Positions 1 to 8,978 of a DNA stretch of 64,000 nt are shown here, one piece after another. The first letter of the stretch is position 1. Each line of letters begins with the position of its first letter. A program made the position numbers and the translations under genes. The notes under the pieces are model-generated. The model had not been told where the DNA came from, did not search any database, and saw only the letters and a list, made by a program, of their open reading frames with translations. The DNA lies in contig JAQWPL010000016.1 of NCBI GenBank assembly GCA_029245395.1, positions 62,001 to 126,000 on the forward strand. Direction: 5' to 3'. This DNA comes from Gammaproteobacteria bacterium. GTDB taxonomy: Bacteria > Pseudomonadota > Gammaproteobacteria > Pseudomonadales > Pseudohongiellaceae.

Positions 1-746
1 CTAGCCAGGAAGTCGTTCCAGAACCATTTCCTGATGAGTTAAATTCAGATGCACTGTTACCAGACTTGATTGAAGAACAAACTCAGTTGCCTGAGAGGCT
101 TGAAGATATCGTGCTCGAACCAACTGAAAATCTGGATCTGGGCGAGAATAATACAGATCGAGATTCCGACCTGGAAATTTCTCAAGTTATAAACAATTAT
201 GTAGTGAGCAGAATAGGGGAACTAAACAGAGGGTACGTGGAAGCCTGCATCCGTTATCGCAACCGATATGGCAGACGTAGCGAATGCCCTGAAAACGAGA
301 TGAGTAACTTGAGAGGCAATCAAAAGAGCAAGCAAATTGCCGATGGGGTTTTTGCCAATTTAAGACGTAAGGCAGAATCTGCGCACATGAGCAGATCTCT
401 TGAAACGGCGAACACATTCCTTGAAAACATCATTGATGAGCTGAGCCCGGCAGCTGAAGAAGTCAGGGGACAGGCGAGTACGCGTTTATCCCTGAATAAT
501 CGTTACTTGTCATACCTGAACGGCAACACCAACCCTGCGGTAGCGGATGTCAATATGATGATGGGTTTTGTGAATGACTATGGCAGGACTGTAATGCCCA
601 CTCCTTATCAATTCAGGTGTAAGCAATGGCCAAGGCCCTGTAGTTATAAATTTACAGGTTTCACCGTGAAAAAACCTGAAACCAGGGAAGAGCGACCGAA
701 TGCGTTCAAAGAAACCACGCCTTTATTTATGCCATCAAAAAACTGA
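1..746 (+). CDS. Hypothetical protein, 5' end outside the window
   Basis: The reading frame is open from base 3 with no stop before the window edge, so the gene starts upstream; a TTG at 66 is only an internal possibility. About 248 residues are visible. The first third is acidic and Pro/Glu-rich and looks disordered. The rest is a mostly helical basic region with scattered Arg and two Cys near the C-terminus (FRCKQW, RPCSYK). I do not recognise a family. It is followed by 17 bases and then the convergent antiporter gene, so it ends its own transcription unit. I see no signal peptide because the N-terminus is missing. Confidence 0.6.
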   Translation, partial: SQEVVPEPFPDELNSDALLPDLIEEQTQLPERLEDIVLEPTENLDLGENNTDRDSDLEISQVINNYVVSRIGELNRGYVEACIRYRNRYGRRSECPENEMSNLRGNQKSKQIADGVFANLRRKAESAHMSRSLETANTFLENIIDELSPAAEEVRGQASTRLSLNNRYLSYLNGNTNPAVADVNMMMGFVNDYGRTVMPTPYQFRCKQWPRPCSYKFTGFTVKKPETREERPNAFKETTPLFMPSKN

Positions 747-763
747 ACTGTTTTACCGCTGCA

Positions 764-2752
764 TTAACCGCGCAGGAGATAACTTTCACCGAGATCAATC
801 TGGTCAGCCATACCACGCAACACAATTACATCCCCTGGCTGTAAAGCCATCTCTTGATTATCTTCAATAGACATAACCAATATGTCACGATGTATTTTCA
901 GGATTGTTATGTCCAATGGCAATGTAAGACTCTGCAAAGTTTTGCCGCATGCAAAAGCATGTTCAGGCAAGCGCACGGCATGGATGATATTAGATCGGTT
1001 CTTCTCTTTGCCGAGAAAACCCAGACGCTCACCATGATAAAACCCGGTCATCATCTTATAGCGATCGCGTCGGGCCTTGTCGATAATGCTGTGGATCATG
1101 CGCGTGGGATAATCCACCATGAGCAACAAGTGGGAAACGAGAGTCAGGCTGGCTTCATGGGTTTCCGGTATTACTTCGTCCGCACCGGATGCAAGAAGCT
1201 GCTCAAGATTGGAATCATCTCTTGTTCTGACCAGTACAGGAACATCTGAATTAATTTGTTTGGCATGTTCAACAATTTTTGTAGCCAGCTCTGCATCATC
1301 AAAAGTAACCACAATAATTCGCGCGTCTGCTGCACTTGCTGCCTTGAGTATGTCCAATCTTGAACTGTCGCCATAAAAGATAGGCTCGTCTGCTGCGCTG
1401 GCTTCAAGGATTCGCACACTGTCAGTTTCAAGCACCAGGTAATCAATATTTAGCGGTCTGAGAAATCGGGCGACAGTCTGTCCGACACGACCAAACCCCA
1501 AAATGAGAATATGATTTTTCTTACTTTGTTCAAGGACAGAAAATTCTTCTTCAGTTTCCTCCAACGTCTTCCGGCCCATGCGCAGGTAGGCAAAGTTAAC
1601 TATATTGGGCCCATGTTTGATCAGAATCGGTGTCAACATCATGCTGATGATGATCACTGTAATGAAATTGGAAGCTATACTTTCAGTGACCAATGAATTG
1701 CGCACAGAAAGCGCCAGCAAGGCGAACAGGAATTCACTGCCTTGTGCCAAAGATAATCCGGCTGTCACTGCCGAGTGCCAGGATTCTCCAAGTAATCTGA
1801 TAATGCCTGAAATCAATAATGCTTTGATGAGCACGAGCATAAGACCTGCGATCAAAAGATATGGCCAGAATGTTGCCAGTGCTCGTAGATCTACCAGCAT
1901 TCCTATGGTGATAAAAAACAGTCCCAACAGCAGGTCACGAAAAGGGCGAATATCGGCTTCCAACTGGTGGCGAAAGCGGGTGTCACCGAGCATCATGCCA
2001 GCAAGAAATGCGCCCAGTTCCATACTAAGGCCGATACTTGAAGTCAGCATACTCGAAAGTAGCACTATGACCAGTGCCGAAAGTACCAGTAGCTGGTCAG
2101 ATTTTTGAGTGGAGATTTCCTGCAGCAAAAATGGCAGCAGATAACGACCAGCCAGGAAAAAAGCGATAAGCAGACCGATACCTTCAGCTACGGTCAACAA
2201 TATTCCCTGGAATGAAAAACTGACCATCTGGTTACTTACCAGAGGCACAGCAATTAGTAGTAATACAGCGACTAGATCCTGGAACAGCAAAATGCCTATG
2301 GCAATTTCACCATGACGGGTTTTAAGCAAGCCCAGATTACTCAGTTCCCCGGAAACGATAGCGGTAGAAGAAAGTGACAAGCCTCCCGCCAGGATGATGG
2401 CCACATACGAGGGTAAGCCGAAAAAGCGCAGGGCCAGGAAAAAGACTAGTGAGCATGCGAGCACCTGTATGCTGCCCAGTTTGAATACTGTACTGCGCAG
2501 TGCAATCACGCGGGGTAATGAGAATTCAAGACCAAGAATAAACAACAGAAAAGTGAGCCCCAGTTCAGCAATGGCTGAAAGCTGTTCCGGATCTTCCACC
2601 AGTGCCAGACCATTTGGGCCAAACAGTGCGCCCGTCAGCACAAAGGCCATGAGTGAAGCTATACGTAGGCGATAAAACAAGGTGATCAGGACGATCGATG
2701 TTCCCAATAAGAGAAGAACCAGCATCAATATGGATGACGTATCGCCGTGCAC
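764..2752 (-). CDS. CPA2-family monovalent cation:proton antiporter (KefB/KefC/YbaL-like)
   Basis: Inner-membrane K+(Na+)/H+ antiporter of 662 residues. Roughly the first 385 residues are hydrophobic with about a dozen membrane segments and the family-type stretch around FILGLEFSLPR and LSSTAIVSG. A cytosolic RCK/TrkA-N nucleotide-binding domain begins near residue 413 with the Rossmann glycines GFGRVGQ. A TrkA-C domain closes the protein (AVRLPEHAFACGKTL to VIVLRG). The length fits the family. It is transcribed away from the oad operon across a 249-base gap. Family knowledge says such proteins respond to redox or NAD(H) and glutathione adducts; which ion this one carries cannot be told. Confidence 0.9.
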   Translation of the reverse strand: MHGDTSSILMLVLLLLGTSIVLITLFYRLRIASLMAFVLTGALFGPNGLALVEDPEQLSAIAELGLTFLLFILGLEFSLPRVIALRSTVFKLGSIQVLACSLVFFLALRFFGLPSYVAIILAGGLSLSSTAIVSGELSNLGLLKTRHGEIAIGILLFQDLVAVLLLIAVPLVSNQMVSFSFQGILLTVAEGIGLLIAFFLAGRYLLPFLLQEISTQKSDQLLVLSALVIVLLSSMLTSSIGLSMELGAFLAGMMLGDTRFRHQLEADIRPFRDLLLGLFFITIGMLVDLRALATFWPYLLIAGLMLVLIKALLISGIIRLLGESWHSAVTAGLSLAQGSEFLFALLALSVRNSLVTESIASNFITVIIISMMLTPILIKHGPNIVNFAYLRMGRKTLEETEEEFSVLEQSKKNHILILGFGRVGQTVARFLRPLNIDYLVLETDSVRILEASAADEPIFYGDSSRLDILKAASAADARIIVVTFDDAELATKIVEHAKQINSDVPVLVRTRDDSNLEQLLASGADEVIPETHEASLTLVSHLLLMVDYPTRMIHSIIDKARRDRYKMMTGFYHGERLGFLGKEKNRSNIIHAVRLPEHAFACGKTLQSLTLPLDITILKIHRDILVMSIEDNQEMALQPGDVIVLRGMADQIDLGESYLLRG

Positions 2753-3001
2753 GTGTAATAGACCTTTCCAGGAATTGTTCTGGACGCTTTATGTTTGTAA
2801 AACAGGGCTTTAGAGTATACCAGCCTCCAGTTTCTACTTACTGACCGTATTGCTAGATTTGTGTTTAAAATATAAACAATGAAGCAGGCTGAAAGCCGCC
2901 AAGCTACTGTTTACATGGAAAAAACGACATTTTTCCTGTAGAGTGCGCACACTGGAATTTTTACAGAAACCCAGTCAACTACCACTGAAGGAAATGTTTG
3001 A

Positions 3002-3238
3002 GTGAATTCCGGATCGTTAATATCAGAAGGTATCAATCTGATGTTGCTGGGCATGGGCACAGTATTTGTGTTCTTGGCCATACTGGTGATTGTGACGACT
3101 ACCTTGTCCACACTGGTGCAAAAATATGGGGCTGTTCAACCCGCAGAGCTCATTCCCGGAGCAGCAGGGCAACTTGACGAAGCTACCCTGCTCGCCGTCA
3201 TCAGCGCAGCCATACATGCGCATCGCTCGAAGCAGTAA
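3002..3238 (+). CDS. oadG: Oxaloacetate decarboxylase gamma subunit
   Basis: Small membrane subunit of the Na+-pumping oxaloacetate decarboxylase, which joins the alpha and beta subunits and binds zinc in studied enzymes. The 78 residues hold one N-terminal membrane helix (LMLLGMGTVFVFLAILVIV) followed by a hydrophilic tail ending in a DEATLLAVISAAIHAHR-like segment typical of OadG/PCC gamma. The start is GTG, with a Shine-Dalgarno AAGGAA about nine bases upstream. The gene is first in oadG-oadA-oadB, which makes the assignment firm. Confidence 0.9.
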   Translation: MNSGSLISEGINLMLLGMGTVFVFLAILVIVTTTLSTLVQKYGAVQPAELIPGAAGQLDEATLLAVISAAIHAHRSKQ

Positions 3239-3358
3239 ACAAAAACACATTAGTTGTATTGCCACTGGTAACCGACAGGTGTGGTATTTCAGTTTGCATA
3301 GTTGCCTGCATGAAATGCTGGCTATGCAGACACATAAAACTAAAAATGGGTTATTCCA

Positions 3359-5155
3359 ATGATTGTAGACAGAGTGCCGGTAGGCATAACAGAACTTGTA
3401 TTGCGCGATGCACATCAGTCGTTGTTGGCCACACGCCTGCGCCTGGAAGACATGTTGCCCATCGCCGACAAGATTGACAAGGTGGGTTTCTGGTCAGTAG
3501 AGACCTGGGGTGGTGCTACCTTTGATTCCTGCATTCGTTACCTGGGTGAAGATCCCTGGTACCGCATTCGTGAACTGAAAAAAGCCATTCCTAATACTCG
3601 TCACCAAATGTTATTTCGGGCCCAGAATATTCTTGGCTATCGGCACTATGCCGATGACGTGGTAGAAAAATTTTGTGAGCGTGCCCATGTTAACGGAGTA
3701 GATGTATTCAGGGTGTTTGATGCCATGAATGACCCACGCAATATGGAAACGGCGATCAAGGGCGTCAACAAAGTGGGCGGCCATGCCCAGGGCACACTGT
3801 CTTTCACGGTTAGCCCAGTACATAACCTCGATACCTGGCTGACCCTGGCAAAACAACTTGAAGCCATGGGTGCTGATTCCATTTGTATTAAAGATATGGC
3901 CGGTTTACTCAAACCTTATGATGCCTATGAAATGGTAACTCGCCTGAAAACAGAAACTTCCTTGCCGGTGCACCTGCATGCCCATGCCACAACAGGTTTT
4001 TCGATTCCAACTCTGGTCAAGTCAATTGAAGCGGGCATCGATAATGTCGATACCGCTATTTCATCAATGAGTATGACCTACGGTCATACACCTACAGAAA
4101 CCATTAACGCTATTTATGAAGGGCAGCCAGGTGATCCGGGTTTAGACTTGCCGCTGCTGGCCGAGATTGCAGAATATTTCCGTGTTGTGCGGAAAAAATA
4201 TGCGAAGTTTGAAGGGGCCCTGAAAGGGGTTGATGCACGAATTCTTCTGGCCCAGGTACCCGGAGGCATGTTGACTAACATGGAAAGCCAACTGCGCGAG
4301 CAGAATGCGTCCGATAAATTGGGAGAGGTGTTGAAAGAAATCCCCAAGGTAAGGGAAGACCTAGGCAATATTGCTCTGGTGACACCAACTTCTCAGATTG
4401 TCGGCACACAGGCCGTCATTAATGTTCTCTCGGGTGAGCGTTATAAAAGCATCACCAAGGAAACCAGCGGAATACTGAAAGGCGAATATGGTGCCACTGC
4501 AATTCCGGTCAATAAGGAACTTCAGGATAAAGTATTGGAAGGGGCGGAACCTATAACCTGCCGTCCTGCGGATTTGCTGGAACCGGAATTGGAGAGGCTA
4601 ACTAAAGAGTTACGTGAGAAAGCAAAAGAAGAAGGCTTTAAGCTGGAAAAAGGTAAACAGGAAATTGATGATGTTCTCACCTATGCCCTGTTCCCACAGA
4701 TTGGTCTGAAGTTTTTGAAAAATCGTGACAATCCAGATGCCTTTGAACCGGCGCCCACTGGTGAAGAGCTGGCCCCGCAAGCAGTGGCTGCTGCACCTGG
4801 AGAGCCAAGCGTGTACTCGGTTAATGTCAACGGCCAGACCTATGTGGTTCAGGTCGCTGAAGGCGGCGACATTGAGCAAGTTCAAAAAACAGGTTCGAAG
4901 TCAGCCGTTAAACCGCCAGAGTCAGGGACAAAGGTAACCAAGGGTGAGCCATTGCTTGCCCCCCTGGCTGGCAATATCTTCAAGGTTAACGTCACTGTCG
5001 GGCAGAAAGTAGCAGAAGGTGAAGTACTGATCATTCTTGAAGCTATGAAGATGGAAACTGAAGTTAAAGCGCCGAGTGCGGGTACTGTGAGAAGCATTAA
5101 GGTAGCGGATGGAAATGCTGTCGCCGTCGGAGATGAATTGCTGTCCATCGGATAG
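3359..5155 (+). CDS. oadA: Oxaloacetate decarboxylase alpha subunit (biotin carrier and carboxyltransferase)
   Basis: Soluble subunit that moves CO2 from oxaloacetate to its own biotin. In the 598 residues the HMGL-like carboxyltransferase TIM barrel comes first ([15 protein letters not shown] near residue 14, metal-binding HLHAH near residue 206), then the conserved carboxylase domain (about 300-460), a linker rich in Ala/Pro/Glu, and a C-terminal biotinyl domain with the biotinylation site EAMKME about 40 residues from the end. The length agrees with the Klebsiella and Vibrio proteins. Pyruvate carboxylase subunit B is the near relative, but the flanking oadG and oadB settle the role. Confidence 0.95.
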   Translation: MIVDRVPVGITELVLRDAHQSLLATRLRLEDMLPIADKIDKVGFWSVETWGGATFDSCIRYLGEDPWYRIRELKKAIPNTRHQMLFRAQNILGYRHYADDVVEKFCERAHVNGVDVFRVFDAMNDPRNMETAIKGVNKVGGHAQGTLSFTVSPVHNLDTWLTLAKQLEAMGADSICIKDMAGLLKPYDAYEMVTRLKTETSLPVHLHAHATTGFSIPTLVKSIEAGIDNVDTAISSMSMTYGHTPTETINAIYEGQPGDPGLDLPLLAEIAEYFRVVRKKYAKFEGALKGVDARILLAQVPGGMLTNMESQLREQNASDKLGEVLKEIPKVREDLGNIALVTPTSQIVGTQAVINVLSGERYKSITKETSGILKGEYGATAIPVNKELQDKVLEGAEPITCRPADLLEPELERLTKELREKAKEEGFKLEKGKQEIDDVLTYALFPQIGLKFLKNRDNPDAFEPAPTGEELAPQAVAAAPGEPSVYSVNVNGQTYVVQVAEGGDIEQVQKTGSKSAVKPPESGTKVTKGEPLLAPLAGNIFKVNVTVGQKVAEGEVLIILEAMKMETEVKAPSAGTVRSIKVADGNAVAVGDELLSIG

Positions 5156-5214
5156 TTTGGTGAATAGTTCGGTCAACCAATTCAGCCTTTTAAACCACAT
5201 TGGAAAATCATTGA

Positions 5215-6381
5215 GTGGATAGCGTAATACAACTGCTTCAGGACTCGGGTGCCTATCAGCTTGCTGGCGGCCAGTTTGTCATGATCCTGATTGGCTTGCT
5301 GCTGATTTACCTTGCCATTAGTAAGGGTTTTGAACCGCTGCTACTGCTACCCATTGGCATGGGAGCGATTCTAGTTAATATTCCCGGTGCTGGATTTCTG
5401 GCAGAGCCAATTTATGATTCAGCCGGTCATATGGACTCGCCCGGCGGCTTGCTTTATTACATTTATGAAGCAGGGATAGCCACTGGCATTTTTCCCCTGA
5501 TTATATTCATGGGCGTGGGCGCCATGACTGATTTCGGCCCTTTGCTGGCCAATCCTCGGACCCTGTTTCTTGGTGCCGCTGCCCAGTTTGGCATATTCAC
5601 CACAGTACTTGGTGCGCTGGCCTTAACATCCACCGGGCTTATGGATTTTTCTCTGGCCGATGCGGCGGCTATTGGCATAATTGGTGGTGCAGACGGACCC
5701 ACGGCGATATTTGTTGCCAGCCGCCTGGCTCCGGACTTGTTGGGTGCCATAGCTGTGGCGGCCTATTCCTATATGGCGCTGGTGCCCATGATTCAGCCAC
5801 CCATCATGAAAGCCCTGACGACCCAAAAAGAACGTGAGATTCTCATGCAGCAGCTGCGTCCAGTTTCGCAGCGGGAAAAAATTATATTTCCACTGAGCTT
5901 ATTGGTATTGGTGGCGTTGTTCTTGCCCACAGCAGCACCGTTGTTGGGGATGTTTTGCTTCGGTAACCTGATGAAAGAGAGCGGTGTTGTGGAACGGCTC
6001 AGTGATACGGCGCAAAATGCCCTGATCAATATCACCACCATATTCCTGGGCCTGGGTGTGGGGTCTAAACTCAATTCCGAAGATTTCCTTAACGTGGAAA
6101 CACTAGGCATTCTCTTGTTGGGTATTGTTGCCTTCGCAATCGGCACAGCCACCGGCATATTGATGGCTAAACTGATGAACAAATTTGGCAATATCCCCAT
6201 CAACCCCTTGATTGGTGCCGCAGGAGTTTCCGCTGTCCCCATGGCAGCCCGAGTTGCTAACAAGGTGGGTCTGGAAGCAAATCCACAGAACTTCCTGCTA
6301 ATGCATGCCATGGGTCCGAATGTGGCAGGTGTTATCGGCTCAGCAGTGGCGGCCGGGGTGATGATTAGCTACTTGGGTTAA
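5215..6381 (+). CDS. oadB: Oxaloacetate decarboxylase beta subunit (Na+ pump)
   Basis: Integral membrane subunit that decarboxylates carboxybiotin and drives Na+ export. The 388 residues are strongly hydrophobic with about nine to eleven membrane segments and contain the conserved [10 protein letters not shown] region, whose Asp is essential in the studied enzyme, and the late [14 protein letters not shown] and HAMGPNVAG segments. The start is taken as GTG at 5215, giving the usual MDS- start; a TTG at 5211 is in another frame. It is last in the operon and is followed by a heptamer repeat array, not by a clear terminator. Confidence 0.95.
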   Translation: MDSVIQLLQDSGAYQLAGGQFVMILIGLLLIYLAISKGFEPLLLLPIGMGAILVNIPGAGFLAEPIYDSAGHMDSPGGLLYYIYEAGIATGIFPLIIFMGVGAMTDFGPLLANPRTLFLGAAAQFGIFTTVLGALALTSTGLMDFSLADAAAIGIIGGADGPTAIFVASRLAPDLLGAIAVAAYSYMALVPMIQPPIMKALTTQKEREILMQQLRPVSQREKIIFPLSLLVLVALFLPTAAPLLGMFCFGNLMKESGVVERLSDTAQNALINITTIFLGLGVGSKLNSEDFLNVETLGILLLGIVAFAIGTATGILMAKLMNKFGNIPINPLIGAAGVSAVPMAARVANKVGLEANPQNFLLMHAMGPNVAGVIGSAVAAGVMISYLG

Positions 6382-6387
6382 CAGATG

Positions 6388-6443
6388 CAAGAGGCAAGAG
6401 GCAAGAGACAAGAGACAAGAGACAAGAGACAAGAGACAAGAGG
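6388..6443. repeat. Heptamer tandem array, 8 units of CAAGAGR
   Basis: Eight consecutive 7-base units read CAAGAGG, CAAGAGG, then CAAGAGA five times, then CAAGAGG. The array begins six bases after the oadB stop codon and lies in the 224-base gap before the DUF2845 gene. It is purely purine plus C on the coding strand. The same unit recurs at 10999 and 19854. No function is known to me. Confidence 0.9.
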
Positions 6444-6605
6444 AGTACCGATAGTTATGGTGCTAAATACTGGATTTAATAAAATTTAGATAAGCAGTTT
6501 GACAAGAAAACCACGCACTTTACGATAGTGTGCATCCTGTATCCGTTTTATTCAGTTCAAATTCATTTCCAAAACCGTATGATGAACTCCAAAGAGGGCA
6601 ATATC

Positions 6606-7001
6606 ATGGGTAAATTTTCATTACTGCTGGGCTCGACGGTTTGTGTGCTTCTTTCTATCTCGATGGTTCAGGCTGAGTCCACCATGCGTTGTGGAAGAGA
6701 CCTTGTCACCAGAGGAGACAACCAGGGAGAAGTCCTGGTTAAGTGTGGAGAGCCAATTTACGCCACTGAGCGAAAAATTTACCGCTCTGGCATTCCCAAT
6801 AGTCATTTCAGGTCTCTTTCTTTAGGTAATGGTTATTCCGCCGATATCACCAGACGTGAATTGATCCATCACAATCGCTCGGTGGTAGAAGTCCCTGTGG
6901 AAGTGTGGACCTTCAATTTTGGCCGCCGCTATTTTATGCGCGAAGTGACCTTTGTGGACGGCCGTATTAGTAACATAAAAACTCTCGGCTACGGCCGCTA
7001 A
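6606..7001 (+). CDS. DUF2845 family secreted protein
   Basis: A periplasmic protein of 131 residues with an N-terminal signal peptide (MGKFSLLLGSTVCVLLSISM, then cleavage after VQA). The mature part opens with the DUF2845 hallmark MRCGRDLV..GD....VLVKCGEP and ends in a short beta-rich region (VEVWTFNFG). The start at 6606 is preferred over an upstream in-frame start because AAGAGGG sits about seven bases before it and the signal peptide then starts cleanly. Function unknown. Its stop overlaps by four bases the 3' end of the convergent gene. Confidence 0.8.
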   Translation: MGKFSLLLGSTVCVLLSISMVQAESTMRCGRDLVTRGDNQGEVLVKCGEPIYATERKIYRSGIPNSHFRSLSLGNGYSADITRRELIHHNRSVVEVPVEVWTFNFGRRYFMREVTFVDGRISNIKTLGYGR

Positions 7002-7756
7002 TTCGAACCTGTTGGTCCGGAAGCTGCAGGATCGCGGATGCGGCGATTGAATTCCATCTCATCAATGGGGGCAAAAATCTGCTCCATCAATTCACCGTTG
7101 AGAGTGTCAGGTGACTGCAGGTTGAAAATTTTGGTGTCGCTGGTCCAGGGTTCGCGGTACAGATCCGGGTCATTTACTGTAATGGTCATTTCCAGAGTAT
7201 CGCCAACGCGACGCCAGCGTTCCTCAATCAAGGCAAAGTCAGAAAATTGATTACCCCATTCGTCCATCCAGGCACGGCCATCTAGTCCAACGGTTTTTAC
7301 CACCAGCGTATCGTTTTCCCATTCACCCACTGAATAACCATACCAGTAAGGACCGGCCACAATCACATCGGGTACATCGCGACCATCAATCCAGATAGTG
7401 CGCCAGTGTTTGCCCCACTCGAAAATCTGTACAACCCTGTTATCAAACTGGATAAACTCCCATGGACGGCCATAGATCAGGGTGCGGTACAGCCCGGGTG
7501 GGTTGGCATCACCCAAAGGGTCATTGCCTAAGGCAGGCATGGTCTGACGGGGACCCTTGCCGGGAACATTATTATCAAACTGTGACTGGCCTGCTGTGGT
7601 AAACGGTAGTTTTCCGGCAGACCACTGGGACATGGGATACCCCTGAGCACCAGAACCGCGCAGGAAAACGCCATTCAGATCAGGTTGTGCCAGGGAGACT
7701 AATGGAGTCAGGAGACCGATCAGTGTTATCAAGGCTATAGATTTTCGCATGCTCAT
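6998..7756 (-). CDS. Secreted protein of unknown function, partner of DUF6152 (copy 1)
   Basis: 252 residues with a signal peptide (MRKSIALITLIGLLTPLVSLA, cleaved near AQP). The mature part has WIDGRDVP, WYGYSVGEWENDTLVV and a WMDEWG stretch, all shared with the product of 12507-13238, so the two are paralogues. Proteins of this look are common in marine and soil bacteria beside DUF6152, but I know of no tested function. The start overlaps the DUF6152 stop by four bases (ATGA type), so the pair is translationally coupled. Confidence 0.75.
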   Translation of the reverse strand: MSMRKSIALITLIGLLTPLVSLAQPDLNGVFLRGSGAQGYPMSQWSAGKLPFTTAGQSQFDNNVPGKGPRQTMPALGNDPLGDANPPGLYRTLIYGRPWEFIQFDNRVVQIFEWGKHWRTIWIDGRDVPDVIVAGPYWYGYSVGEWENDTLVVKTVGLDGRAWMDEWGNQFSDFALIEERWRRVGDTLEMTITVNDPDLYREPWTSDTKIFNLQSPDTLNGELMEQIFAPIDEMEFNRRIRDPAASGPTGSN

Positions 7757-8178
7757 TCTCCTTCAGATAATGCAGATACGGGTGGTTCACCGTTAATTAA
7801 TACTTCACAGTTGAACAGACATTCCCCCACGGACGCACCGGTACGTGATGGATGGACGCGAAACTCGACAACATCGCCCACCCTGAAAGTGGCGCGGGTC
7901 CAGCCGCTGGAACGTGACATAAGCACGGGACTTGCCAGCTCTATAGCGTAATTGGTGATAGACCCTGCTTCATCCTCGATATCCAGGAATAGACCGGAAT
8001 GGGGATTACGCCAGCGAAATTCAGTGACAGTACCGGTCACTGTTATAAATTGATTCTGGTCATAGGATACAGCTGTCCCATGGTGAGAATAGGTGAGTGG
8101 GATAGGCAATAACAGAAACAAGCAGCAAAAAACGGATTGCGGTAGATGACGGGCAGTAGGTGCTTTCAATTTCTTCAT
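7753..8178 (-). CDS. DUF6152 family secreted protein (copy 1)
   Basis: 141 residues with a signal peptide ending near TYSHHGTAVSYD. The His-His pair right after the signal peptide, the small beta-barrel-like core with TVTEFRWRNPHSGLFLDIED, and the late VGDVVEFRVHPSR are typical of DUF6152. The two mature-end histidines and the NPH motif suggest metal binding, which is inference only. First gene of a two-gene unit with the coding region downstream. It is divergent from the Tat-signal gene at 8325, across 146 bases that must hold both promoters. Confidence 0.8.
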   Translation of the reverse strand: MKKLKAPTARHLPQSVFCCLFLLLPIPLTYSHHGTAVSYDQNQFITVTGTVTEFRWRNPHSGLFLDIEDEAGSITNYAIELASPVLMSRSSGWTRATFRVGDVVEFRVHPSRTGASVGECLFNCEVLINGEPPVSALSEGE

Positions 8179-8324
8179 GTCGATGCTCCTGGGACTTTAT
8201 TCAATGGAGTATAGGTCCAGTAGTTCTTCCATGACAACCGGTTTGAAACTGGTCACAAAAACCGGGTTATCCTGCATGGGTATAAATATGGTAAGTTTTC
8301 AGCATTAATTGACAGGGGGAGACT

Positions 8325-8978
8325 ATGGCAGACAATTTCGGGAAGGGAAAAACAGGTAATACTGAAGGATCATCGGGCATCAGCCGTCGCAAAGTACTAA
8401 GCTCTGCAGTTTCTGCTACTTCAGTCAGTTTGATACCACTGGTTACTACTTCTTGTACCACACCGATTCAACCTTCCGGTCTAGTGCTTTCTGCTGAGGC
8501 GCAGCCCCTCCTTGAAGCCTTTGTCGACCGACTCATTCCTGCGGATGAAAACGGCCCAGGTGCACTTGCAGCTGGTGCTGTGTTTTATATCAATAATTCT
8601 ATGGCTGACTGGAACAGTCAGGAAACCGATGTGCTGGTCGAAGGCCTGTTTGCTCTGACAAGGGCAGCACGGCGGCGCTTTGACCGCGAATTCACTCTTT
8701 TGTCTGACAGTAACAAAGATGCACTGCTCAGGGATATGGAAGACGGGCAGATTGATGGTTTTGATAATTCCGCGCAAATTTTTAGTCGGTTGCATCGATT
8801 AACCCTGGAAGGCATGTTCAGTGACCCGTATTACGGAGGCAACCAGAATTATGCTGGTTGGGATCTGATCGGCTATCCCGGTGCGGTGATGGCAAGTTCT
8901 CCTGACATGCAACGTATGGGGGGCAGGCTACCACCTCTGCACACTTCTGCGTATGGGAGTGATTTCGATGGCGAATAA
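8325..8978 (+). CDS. Gluconate 2-dehydrogenase subunit 3-like protein with Tat signal
   Basis: 217 residues. A twin-arginine signal (SRRKVLSSAV, Arg21-Arg22) followed by a hydrophobic stretch predicts folded export by Tat. A Cys at 44 (VTTSC) is a weak lipobox at best. The mature part (LEAFVDRLIPADENGPGA, then a helical region ending in NYAGWDLIGYPG) fits the small-subunit family of membrane-associated FAD dehydrogenases. In those enzymes this subunit carries the flavoprotein across the membrane and caps it. The next gene, overlapping by 11 bases, is the flavoprotein. A Shine-Dalgarno AGGGGAG precedes ATG. Confidence 0.85.
   Translation: MADNFGKGKTGNTEGSSGISRRKVLSSAVSATSVSLIPLVTTSCTTPIQPSGLVLSAEAQPLLEAFVDRLIPADENGPGALAAGAVFYINNSMADWNSQETDVLVEGLFALTRAARRRFDREFTLLSDSNKDALLRDMEDGQIDGFDNSAQIFSRLHRLTLEGMFSDPYYGGNQNYAGWDLIGYPGAVMASSPDMQRMGGRLPPLHTSAYGSDFDGE

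Noticed and set aside
3611-3912. Minus-strand frames inside oadA and other housekeeping genes
   Set aside because: They lack start signals and family features and lie opposite strongly conserved genes.
6457-6489. A 10-codon frame (ATG GTG CTA ... TAG) after the repeat array at 6388, with AAGAGGAG upstream
   Set aside because: The Shine-Dalgarno-like sequence is just the end of the heptamer array and the spacing (about 14 bases) is too long; no family signs.
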